From the NCBI GenBank assembly GCA_035934385.1, contig DASYXY010000082.1, positions 1 to 64,000 of the forward strand: a stretch of DNA of 64,000 bases, given 5' to 3'. The translations under genes and the position numbers were made by a program. Shown piece after piece: positions 56,956 through 64,000 of the stretch. Source of the DNA: CF-118 sp035934385 (GTDB lineage: Bacteria > Chloroflexota > Dormibacteria > Dormibacterales > Dormibacteraceae). The notes below the pieces were generated by a model that did not search any database, was not told where the DNA came from, and was given only the letters and a program-made list of their open reading frames with translations. Each line of letters starts with the position of its first letter. Positions within the stretch are counted from its first letter, which is position 1.

Positions 56956-58467
56956 ATGGCAGAGGCTGAAGCTGTAGCCGAGCTTGTAGCCGAGAAACGC
57001 AAGCTCAAGAAGTCCCTTTTCCGGTTCGACATGATCTTCTTCACAATCTGCGCGATCGTGGCTCTGGACACGATCGGGCAATCGTCGTCGTACGGCGCCC
57101 AGGCGATCTTCTGGCTGATCGTTTCGGGCCTGACTTTCCTCATTCCGTACGGTCTCATCACCGCCGAGCTTGGAGCTGCATTTCCAACCGAGGGAGCGAC
57201 CTACGACTGGGTACGCCTCGCGTATGGCCACTTCGCCGGCGCAGTCGTCGGCGTGCTGTACTGGCTCAGCAACCCCATCTGGCTTGGCGGCACCCTGACA
57301 GCAACCTCGATCGCCGCGATGGATGCCCTTTGGGGCAGCTCGATCGGCGGCAACCAGGTAGCAGAGACCATCGTCGGCTTCCTGTTCATCTGGGTCGCGG
57401 TGACGATGAACATCCTGTCGCTGCGGTACATGAAGTGGGTGCCCAACCTGGGCGCCATCCTGCGCCTGGGCCTGCTGGCGTTCTTTGCTCTGCTCGTGAT
57501 CCTGTCCGGCACCGCCCACGGCTTCCAGGGCTCGCTTTCAGGCTTCTTCCCGACGGACATGACGGTGCTGATCGGCGTTATCGGCGTCATCGTGTTCCAG
57601 TGGATCGGATTCGAGCTGCAGACAAATGCCAGCGAGGAGATGGAAAATCCGCAGCGCGACGTTCCGCGCGCGATTTACGCATCGGGTGTGATCTCGTTCC
57701 TGGGCTATGCGATCCCGATCGTCGGCGTCATCCTCATCCTGTCGTCCAGCCAACTGAGCAACGTCTCGGGATTCGTGGCCGCGTACCAGTTCGCCTCGAG
57801 CAGCGTCCTGGGCGGCGCCGCGCCGTTCTTCAACCATGTGGCCGCGCTGGCCCTTGTGTTCGTGCTCCTCTCGAGCGGCACCACCTGGTTGATGGGTTCG
57901 GACCGCCTGATGGCGATCGGAGCCCTTGCCGGCTCAGGCCCACAACAGCTGGGCTATTTCTCGAGCAGGTTCGGCACCCCCATCGTGGTCAACGTACTGT
58001 CGGGCATCATCGCCACGATCTTCATGTTCATCACGTTCTTCGTTACGGGTGGCGGACTGCATGGTTACTTCGCCGCAGTGCTGGGGCTGGTGATCTCGAC
58101 GACCACCTTCTCCTACATCCTGATCTTCCCGGCGTTGATCACCCTCCGCCGCAAGTACCCCAACATTCGCCGGCCGTTCGTCGTGCCGGGCGGCAATGCA
58201 GGTGCGTGGATCTGCGTTGTGCTCACGATGTTCTGGGTCGTCGCGGCAACCGTGTTCTCGCTCTGGCCAGGCTTGTTCACCTCAGGCTGGCTCGCCGATA
58301 CGGCCGGGGTCAACCGGGCGACATTTGAGATCTACACCTTCGTGACCGTTGCGATCCTGATTGCACTCGCGATCATTTTCTGGGCGGTTGGCCGCGGGCA
58401 CGCCGTGCACACTGAACCGACCGGGGCTGCCGGAGGCATGGCGCCGGCGCCCGCACCAGGCAACTAA
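56956..58467 (+). CDS. APC-superfamily amino acid permease
   Basis: A 503-residue transporter with 12 helices. The N-terminal KKSLFRFDMIFFTICAIVAL and SYGAQAIFWLIVSGLTFLIP, then AELGAAFPTEGATYDWVRLA and ELQTNASEEMENPQRDVPRA are typical of the glutamate/GABA antiporter or YjeM/amino acid transporter branch (NASEEMxNPQRDVP motif). It probably imports an amino acid or amine intermediate. Divergent from the aminotransferase and ending one base from the convergent amidohydrolase. Confidence 0.88.
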   Translation: MAEAEAVAELVAEKRKLKKSLFRFDMIFFTICAIVALDTIGQSSSYGAQAIFWLIVSGLTFLIPYGLITAELGAAFPTEGATYDWVRLAYGHFAGAVVGVLYWLSNPIWLGGTLTATSIAAMDALWGSSIGGNQVAETIVGFLFIWVAVTMNILSLRYMKWVPNLGAILRLGLLAFFALLVILSGTAHGFQGSLSGFFPTDMTVLIGVIGVIVFQWIGFELQTNASEEMENPQRDVPRAIYASGVISFLGYAIPIVGVILILSSSQLSNVSGFVAAYQFASSSVLGGAAPFFNHVAALALVFVLLSSGTTWLMGSDRLMAIGALAGSGPQQLGYFSSRFGTPIVVNVLSGIIATIFMFITFFVTGGGLHGYFAAVLGLVISTTTFSYILIFPALITLRRKYPNIRRPFVVPGGNAGAWICVVLTMFWVVAATVFSLWPGLFTSGWLADTAGVNRATFEIYTFVTVAILIALAIIFWAVGRGHAVHTEPTGAAGGMAPAPAPGN

Positions 58468-58468
58468 C

Positions 58469-59956
58469 TCAGGCTTCGTACACGAGGCGACCGCCGACCG
58501 CGGTCGCCTCGACCTTTACCTGGGGGAACTCGTCGCGCGGGGTGCGGCCGAGGTCGCGGTCAAGCACCACGATGTCCGCGAACATCCCCTCGCGCAGGGC
58601 GCCCTTCACGGACTCGGAGTGCTCGGCGTAGGCGGCGCCGGAGGTCCAGCCGGCCACCGCCTCCTCGAGACTCAAGGTCGCTGTCGCTTCGAACAGGCTG
58701 GCGAACGGGTCCAGCGGCACGACGGGCCAGTCAGTGCCGAACGCCAGGCGCCCGCCGGACGCGAGGATCTTCTTCCACGGCCATCCCCGGCTCGCCCGGC
58801 CCGGTCCAAGGTTCCGGTGCCATATCTCTGTCAGCGCGGGCGCCGCGTGCTGAGGCTGCATGCTCGCGACGACCCCCAGCTCGGCAAAGCGGCCGATGTC
58901 GGCAGGGTCTGGACACTCGATGTGCTCGATCCGATGCCTTCTGTCGCGCTCGGCGCCCTCAAACGCGTCAAGCGACTGCCGGATGGCGGCGTCTCCGATC
59001 GCGTGCACCTGGACCTGCCATCCGCGCTCGCTCGCCATGCGCGTGTGGCGCTCCAGCTGGTCGCCAGTCCACAGCGGTGCGCCGCGATCGTCGCCATCAC
59101 CTTCATATGGATCCAGCACCGACGCGGTCTGCGACTCGACGACTCCGTCCGCGAACGCCTTGACGATCCCGCACTTGACCCAAGGGTCTCGCGCACGCGC
59201 GCGCGCGACCTCTTCATACGTTTCGAGCCGCTGCCGCCACTCGGTCTCATCGACATTCGGCGTCATGTCGAACGCCAGGCGCACGCGCAGCCGCAGGTCG
59301 CCGGCATCGCGCAGCGACTCCCAGAGGCTCAGCTGGTCCCAGCCGCCGCCAGCCTCCTGCACGGAGGCGACGCCGCGCGAAGCGGCCATCTTCATACCCG
59401 CGCGCAGCGCGGCCAGGTCCTCTTCGGCCGTCCGTTTGGGAATGTGCTTGGTCACCGCGTACATTGCTGCCTCTTTGAGAACCTCTCGCTGCGTCACACC
59501 GGCGATGCGTAAAGCCTGGCTGTTCGCCCAGCCGGTGTGCGCGTCAAACGACTCGAGGTACGCGGGCCGGTCCGGCACCAGCCGATCGAGCAGCTCGACT
59601 GTTGGCATGCCGCCAGGGAACGCGGAGTAGAACCAGCCGCGACCCACGACCCAGCCGCCGGCGCGTTCGCGCACATGGTCGGAGATGCGTTTCTCGATCT
59701 CAGCCTGGTTCGTCACGCCGAACAGGTCGAGCTCGTCCAGCGACCGCGAACCCATCAGGAAGTGCACGTGTGCGTCGTTGAAGGCGGGCATGATCGTGCC
59801 GCCGCGGGCGTCGATCACGCGCGCGTCCTTATTAATGTGCACGCGGATCTCGGCGTCGGAGCCGATCGCGGCGATGCGCTCGCCGGAACACGCCACGGCG
59901 GTCGCAGGCTGCTCGCCCGGGCGCCACACCACCCCGTTCACGAACACCAGATCCAT
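58469..59956 (-). CDS. Metal-dependent amidohydrolase (YtcJ type)
   Basis: A 495-residue amidohydrolase_3 enzyme: N-terminal beta domain with RVIDARGGTIMPAFNDAHVH (metal His pair in DAHVH), the central GGWVVGRGWFYSAFPGG, KAFADGVVESQTASVLDPYE, then VQVHAIGDAAIR and RIEHIECPDP supplying further His ligands, and the catalytic Asp in AFGTDWPV. It hydrolyses an amide or imide of unknown identity. The start is 19 bp from the divergent Rieske start, so the two promoters must overlap the coding ends. Confidence 0.88.
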   Translation of the reverse strand: MDLVFVNGVVWRPGEQPATAVACSGERIAAIGSDAEIRVHINKDARVIDARGGTIMPAFNDAHVHFLMGSRSLDELDLFGVTNQAEIEKRISDHVRERAGGWVVGRGWFYSAFPGGMPTVELLDRLVPDRPAYLESFDAHTGWANSQALRIAGVTQREVLKEAAMYAVTKHIPKRTAEEDLAALRAGMKMAASRGVASVQEAGGGWDQLSLWESLRDAGDLRLRVRLAFDMTPNVDETEWRQRLETYEEVARARARDPWVKCGIVKAFADGVVESQTASVLDPYEGDGDDRGAPLWTGDQLERHTRMASERGWQVQVHAIGDAAIRQSLDAFEGAERDRRHRIEHIECPDPADIGRFAELGVVASMQPQHAAPALTEIWHRNLGPGRASRGWPWKKILASGGRLAFGTDWPVVPLDPFASLFEATATLSLEEAVAGWTSGAAYAEHSESVKGALREGMFADIVVLDRDLGRTPRDEFPQVKVEATAVGGRLVYEA

Positions 59957-59975
59957 GCGTGATTGAATTGTGGCG

Positions 59976-61070
59976 ATGAAGATCGACCAAGAGCTCGCCC
60001 GGGCCTACACGCTTCCGGCCTCCATGTACCTGGACCCGGCGATCCTCGCGCAGGAGAACGATCGCATCTTCGCCCGCACGTGGCAGCTCGTCGCGCACGA
60101 CAGCGAGCTCGCTCGACCCGGCGATTTCAAGCCCACGACCATCATCGACGAGCCGATCCTCCTGACGCGCGCGCAAGACGGCCGGCTGCATGGCTTCTAC
60201 AACGTGTGCCGGCACCGCGCGGCGCAGGTCGTGACGACGCGAGGCAACCGCAAGTCGCTGCAGTGCGGCTACCACGGCTGGGTTTACGGGCTCGACGGCC
60301 GTTTGCAGACGGCGCGCGAGATGGAGGGCACCGAGAACTTCGACAAAGACGACTTCTGCCTCGTGCCCATCAGGGTCGATACGCTCGGCCCGTTCGTGTT
60401 CGCCAACCTCGACCCAAACGCCGCTCCGCTGTCGGAATGGATCGGGGCGATCCCCGACGAGATCCAGGCCAGCGGCTACGACCTGAACACCATGCGATCG
60501 ATCGAGCGCCGCGACTACACGATCGAGTGCAACTGGAAGGTATACGTGGATAACTACCTCGAGGGCTACCACCTGCCCATCGCCCACCCGGGCCTGTTCA
60601 AGGAGCTCGAGTACGACAACTATCGCGTCGAGACGTTCCGCTACTACTCGAAGCAGCACGCGCCCATACGTGAGCTGAAGCCGGGCGAGGTTCCTGGGCG
60701 CGACCGCCGCTACATCCGCATGCCCGGCGCGGAGGAAGACGCGTTGTACTACTGGATCTTCCCGAACACGATGCTGAACATCTACCAGGACAACGTGAGC
60801 ACCAACGTCATCCTCCCGCTAGGCGCTGGCAAGACGCTGACCATCTTCGAGTGGTACTTCGCGGAGCCGGGCACTGGATCCGGATGGGAATCGATGCAGC
60901 AGACGATTGCGTTCTCGGACGAGATCCAGCAGGAGGACATCGCGGTGTGCGAGCAGGTGCAGCGAGGCCTGCGCTCGCGCTCCTACGACCGCGGGCGGTT
61001 CTCAGCGCTGCGTGAGAACGGGGTCTTTCACTTCCAGTCGCTGATCACCGAGTTTCTAAACCGAGCCTGA
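59976..61070 (+). CDS. Rieske non-haem iron oxygenase, alpha subunit (betaine/choline-type)
   Basis: A 364-residue oxygenase. The Rieske cluster is C-x-H (FYNVCRHRAAQ, about residues 78-80) and C-x2-H (SLQCGYHGWVYG, about 97-100). The mononuclear iron site follows in NWKVYVDNYLEGYHLPIAHP (H-x4-H, about 199-204). The H-x4-H spacing with DNYLEGYH resembles glycine betaine/choline monooxygenase-type enzymes, which demethylate quaternary amines. No ferredoxin reductase gene is near, so electrons must come from elsewhere. GTG at 59970 is an alternative start. Confidence 0.88.
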   Translation: MKIDQELARAYTLPASMYLDPAILAQENDRIFARTWQLVAHDSELARPGDFKPTTIIDEPILLTRAQDGRLHGFYNVCRHRAAQVVTTRGNRKSLQCGYHGWVYGLDGRLQTAREMEGTENFDKDDFCLVPIRVDTLGPFVFANLDPNAAPLSEWIGAIPDEIQASGYDLNTMRSIERRDYTIECNWKVYVDNYLEGYHLPIAHPGLFKELEYDNYRVETFRYYSKQHAPIRELKPGEVPGRDRRYIRMPGAEEDALYYWIFPNTMLNIYQDNVSTNVILPLGAGKTLTIFEWYFAEPGTGSGWESMQQTIAFSDEIQQEDIAVCEQVQRGLRSRSYDRGRFSALRENGVFHFQSLITEFLNRA

Positions 61071-61436
61071 GCGCCGTCGCCCGATAACGACGCCGCGAAC
61101 CGCAGCGCCGAGCCACGCGCCAGTGAGGCCGAGCAGCACCCCGACTATCACAGTCAATGCGATCGGGATCACGGCCGCGCCGTTGGCGCCCATCATGGCG
61201 GCGAGCGCGTTCGCGGTCGGCGCCAGCCCGTAGCGCGACTGGATCGTCTCGAGCGGGGTAGCCCAACCCAGGAGTCCGATGAGAGCCCCGGCGATGGTGG
61301 CCGTCCGGGCTCGCGGCATCACGGCGCCGATGACGACCGCTCCGACGAACGTGAGCCACCAGGGCCCAAAGAGTCCGCCGTAGAGCGCGACCAGCAAACC
61401 CACCCATGCGGTGACCCAAAGCATCCGCCGGCTCAC
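61056..61436 (-). CDS. Small membrane protein downstream of the penicillin acylase
   Basis: A 126-residue protein from the GTG at 61436 (MSRRMLWVTAWVGLLVALYG) with four hydrophobic helices. RSGSV and GRRRS form a basic tail. The GTG overlaps the penicillin acylase stop (GTGA), so the genes are coupled. No recognised family; maybe it affects membrane handling of the acylase. It overlaps the Rieske gene end by 15 bp. Confidence 0.62.
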   Translation of the reverse strand: MSRRMLWVTAWVGLLVALYGGLFGPWWLTFVGAVVIGAVMPRARTATIAGALIGLLGWATPLETIQSRYGLAPTANALAAMMGANGAAVIPIALTVIVGVLLGLTGAWLGAAVRGVVIGRRRSGSV

Positions 61437-63892
61437 GACTGCAGGCTCCAGACCGCGGCTCCCGGCGACGAGGCCGCGGCGTTGAGGTCGAGCATCGGGT
61501 AGTACTTGCCGTCCCACCACGCGGCGGCCCGGTCGGAGTACCAGCTCGAGGCCGGGTTCTCGCTCTGGCCGCCAGGGTAGATGCCGCTGAACGACTGCGC
61601 GCCCCAGTCGACGACCATGCGCCAGCTGGGTCCGTGGGTAGACGGAAAATCGGGCGCCGCGAGCGGCGTGTATGCATCGCCACGGTCGGGCAGCGGTCCG
61701 TAGCTGAGGCCGGAGATGAGGGCGAGGCTTTCGAGCTCGCGTTGGTGGATGCGGCCCCATGTCCACTGCGCCGGGTCCGCTCCCAGCCGCGTGGTCAGCG
61801 CCACGACCGCGGAGTGAAACGCGGCTCGCATCACATCGTCGGCGTTTTGGGCTGAACCGACGAGGGTGAATACCGGGTTCGTCTGGTCGCGTGAGGTCCA
61901 GGCCTCGAGGTCCTGGCTGAGTGCATCGTTCAGCTCGGCGCGGTCGACCTTGACGTTGTGACTCGTCCACCAGGGGTCGAAGGTGGCGGAAAGGTACGCC
62001 TGCCAGAACGTCCACCAGATGGAGGCGGCGGTGGAGTTGACCTCCATGCGGTCGTCCCAGCTGTTGAGGGCGTCAAACGCCGCCTTGTCGTTGCCAGTCA
62101 GGCCCTGGCCGGCAAGTGCCCGGATCAGGAACGGCACCATTCCTCCCGCCAGGTAGTCGCGGGTGTCGGTCTGCAGCGACGTCATGTCGGCCACCGAGAG
62201 CTTGCCGCCGCCCGCGAGCTTGTCGTTGATGAAACGAAGGATTTCGTTGGCGCGATAGCCCGGGTCGAAGAAGGTACCTGTGCCGATGTAGTACGGGTAA
62301 TCGTTTGCGACCTGCCTCTGGTTGGCCGACCACACGATCCCGCTCGGCGGGTTGTAGACCTGGGGGATCTGGTCGTAGGGGATCGTGCCGGCGACGTCGT
62401 CCTCGCCGGTGCCTGGCATCGGCAGCCAGGGATCGCCCCCGGGCGCGATCTGCGGCCAGTAGCCGGCTGAGATCATGCCGATGTTTCCCTGGTCGTCTGC
62501 ATAGACGAAGTTGTGCGCCGACCCGTGCCACTGGCTCAGGTCGTTGCGAAACTCCTGCCAGTTCGACGCCTGGTTGATCTGCATCAGCGCGCTGACGTCG
62601 TGAGAAGGGATGTTTCCGGTGAACCACATCGAAGTCGTCTGCCCGCGCTCGCTGATCACAGGACCGTGGACGCTGATCTTCACGGTCAGATGGTCCGGCG
62701 CCTCACCGAGCACAGGGATCTCGTAATCGACCGTCTTGTACTTCGTCCAGGTCCCTTTCCAGAGGTACTGACCTGGATGCGCGGCGTCCTCGTGCTCCAG
62801 GTAGAAGAACGTCTGCTGGTTGAGCGCGTCGGTGAGGCTCCAAGAGATGTGCTGGTTGTGGCCGATCAAAACGATTGGCGTGCCCGGGGCACTCACCCCG
62901 CTGGAATGGAAGCCTGGCGAGTCCAGGGTCAGCTGGAACCAGATCGCCGGCAACGTGAGGTGCAGGTGCGGGTCGCCGGCCATGAGCGCTCCGCCGCTGG
63001 TCGTGTGGGCGCCGGATATCGCCCAGTTGTTGCTGGCGCCACCGTGCCCGAGCACGCCGGCCGGGAGCGCGGCCAGCCTCTGATAGATGTCATCGGCCGA
63101 TACGGCAGCCCCATCGGAGATGGTCTGCGCGGAGCCGACCGGGGCCGGCGCCTCCGCCGGCGGATACGGCCCGGGTTCATAAGGCGACTGCTGGTCAGGG
63201 GGCAAGACTGGGAACCACTCCGACGTGAGGTCGGGGCCCAGCGTCCGGGTCAGTAGCGCCATCACGAGCGGGGTGTCGCTGAAGCTCTCCATCTGCTCCA
63301 GGTCGCCCTTGACGATCAGCGTGTCGATCGGTGTCCATGGCTTGGGCTCATACCCGGTCAGCGTGAACAGCGCCGGCAGCTGAAGCGTGCGTTCAGCTTC
63401 GGCGATGCGGTCGTTGACTCCTTGCGCGTAAGCCAGCAGGCCGTCGCGCACCGGGTCCGTGGGCGAAAGAAGCGCCCACTCCTGCTGGGCGGTTCGCAGG
63501 AGTCCCAGCTGCAGCTCGAAACGATCGACGCTCAGGGCGTCCTTGCCGAACACCTCCGACAGAAGCCCCTCTCCCTTGCGGCGCTCGAGGTCCATCTGAA
63601 ACAGGCGGAACTTCGCGTGCACGTATCCGATGGCGAGGAAAAGGTCGTGGTCGGTCGCGGCGCTGATATGCGCGGTGCCGTTCGCCTCGAGCACGACCTT
63701 CGCCGGCTTCTGCAGTCCGCTGAGGTGCAGGGTCTGGCTTCCATACGAAGCCGCGTCGGCGCTCATGGTCCAGGCGCCGGTCGCCGGGTTGAACGCAGGG
63801 CCGAGGGCCGGCAGCGGGCCCGCTCCGAAGAAAGCGACGTAGAGGATTGCCGCCGAAACAAAGAGGGCCGCGCCGAGATTGAGGAACCGCAC
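61433..63892 (-). CDS. Penicillin acylase-family (Ntn) hydrolase
   Basis: An 819-residue protein with an N-terminal hydrophobic segment (MRFLNLGAALFVSAAILYVA) and the Ntn-hydrolase domain of the PA family. The autocatalytic nucleophile Ser is in LGHGGASNNWAISGAHTT near residue 285; FLAIGYVHAKFRLFQMDLER is the alpha-chain segment. The zymogen is cleaved before Ser to make alpha and beta chains. It deacylates lactam antibiotics, N-acylhomoserine lactones or acyl-polyamines outside the cell; the substrate is open. Confidence 0.87.
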   Translation of the reverse strand: MRFLNLGAALFVSAAILYVAFFGAGPLPALGPAFNPATGAWTMSADAASYGSQTLHLSGLQKPAKVVLEANGTAHISAATDHDLFLAIGYVHAKFRLFQMDLERRKGEGLLSEVFGKDALSVDRFELQLGLLRTAQQEWALLSPTDPVRDGLLAYAQGVNDRIAEAERTLQLPALFTLTGYEPKPWTPIDTLIVKGDLEQMESFSDTPLVMALLTRTLGPDLTSEWFPVLPPDQQSPYEPGPYPPAEAPAPVGSAQTISDGAAVSADDIYQRLAALPAGVLGHGGASNNWAISGAHTTSGGALMAGDPHLHLTLPAIWFQLTLDSPGFHSSGVSAPGTPIVLIGHNQHISWSLTDALNQQTFFYLEHEDAAHPGQYLWKGTWTKYKTVDYEIPVLGEAPDHLTVKISVHGPVISERGQTTSMWFTGNIPSHDVSALMQINQASNWQEFRNDLSQWHGSAHNFVYADDQGNIGMISAGYWPQIAPGGDPWLPMPGTGEDDVAGTIPYDQIPQVYNPPSGIVWSANQRQVANDYPYYIGTGTFFDPGYRANEILRFINDKLAGGGKLSVADMTSLQTDTRDYLAGGMVPFLIRALAGQGLTGNDKAAFDALNSWDDRMEVNSTAASIWWTFWQAYLSATFDPWWTSHNVKVDRAELNDALSQDLEAWTSRDQTNPVFTLVGSAQNADDVMRAAFHSAVVALTTRLGADPAQWTWGRIHQRELESLALISGLSYGPLPDRGDAYTPLAAPDFPSTHGPSWRMVVDWGAQSFSGIYPGGQSENPASSWYSDRAAAWWDGKYYPMLDLNAAASSPGAAVWSLQS

Positions 63893-63900
63893 GGCCGGCC

Positions 63901-64000
63901 TCAGTCGACCTTGCCGAACGCCTTGATCTCCTCCATCTCCTGCGGGGTCAGCTCACGAGGCTGCTGGCCGCGCTGCACCTTCTCCGCCTGGACATGGTGC
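63901..64000 (-). CDS. C-terminal end of an unidentified protein (partial)
   Basis: The minus-strand frame entering from the window edge ends with HHVQAEKVQRGQQPRELTP, then QEMEEIKAFGKVD and a stop 8 bases before the acylase start. The tail is charged and helical. The gene extends beyond the window, so no family can be named; it probably heads the transcript that includes the acylase. Confidence 0.5.
   Translation of the reverse strand, partial: HHVQAEKVQRGQQPRELTPQEMEEIKAFGKVD

Overview
The window is GC-rich chromosomal DNA (roughly two-thirds GC by eye) from a bacterium. It has dense, often overlapping genes, many TTG/GTG starts, and several start codons only 7-9 bases after a -10-like hexamer, which suggests common leaderless transcription. 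F420/deazaflavin-type oxidoreductases, tandem AIM24 proteins, many small ECF sigma factors and amine-catabolic gene sets fit a soil or terrestrial lineage near Chloroflexota, Candidatus Dormibacterota or Actinomycetota. This placement is inference; no rRNA or marker gene is present.

Layout. 1-17 kb is ordinary housekeeping: an M24 peptidase end, a Fur-family regulator, two tandem AIM24 genes, a HAD hydrolase, a DapF homologue with both catalytic cysteines replaced by serine, a rhodanese/DUF4395/thioredoxin operon, an orphan substrate-binding lipoprotein, a class III aminotransferase, a stand-alone 5'-3' exonuclease, a beta-propeller lipoprotein, two ECF sigma factors (one with a likely anti-sigma, one overlapping an Ogt-Ada DNA repair gene), hypoxanthine phosphoribosyltransferase and a metallophosphoesterase.

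17.0-25.3 kb is the unusual part. A tRNA-Trp and an intact tRNA-Ile(GAT) are followed by a series of about 108-bp repeats. The 3' end of each repeat reproduces the 3' end of the tRNA-Ile gene (anticodon-stem 3' strand, T arm, acceptor 3' strand, CCA). Between the repeats lie short cassettes of usually one or two genes in either orientation, of lower GC than the flanks: an unknown 163-167 aa protein, a HEAT/DUF1963 protein, small membrane proteins, cupins, a TetR/membrane pair, a YCII protein and a DUF1428-like protein. One cassette together with its downstream repeat is present twice, so the mobile unit appears to be gene plus 3' repeat, as in an integron. However, the site is tRNA-derived, and no recombinase gene is visible in the window. 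This is the best candidate for an undescribed system here.

25.3-39.5 kb holds many small one-gene functions: secreted and membrane proteins of unknown role, SnoaL-like proteins, a methyltransferase, VOC proteins, a winged-helix regulator with a membrane partner and a clear operator dyad, dienelactone hydrolase, DinB, PNPOx-like, cupin, MOSC and deazaflavin-type proteins, a polytopic glycosyltransferase-like protein and an HtrA protease.

40-61 kb is an amine-catabolism region. It holds a spermidine/putrescine-type ABC importer (potABCD) in one operon with an aminobutyraldehyde-type dehydrogenase and a GABA-type aminotransferase. Next come a choline-kinase-like protein and an operon of an APC permease, a dimethylglycine/sarcosine dehydrogenase-type flavoprotein and two Ycf48-like propellers. 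A DAO-type oxidase, a second class III aminotransferase, a second APC permease, an amidohydrolase and a Rieske oxygenase follow. Together they suggest import and stepwise oxidation of polyamines and N-methylated amines. The window ends with a penicillin-acylase-family hydrolase.
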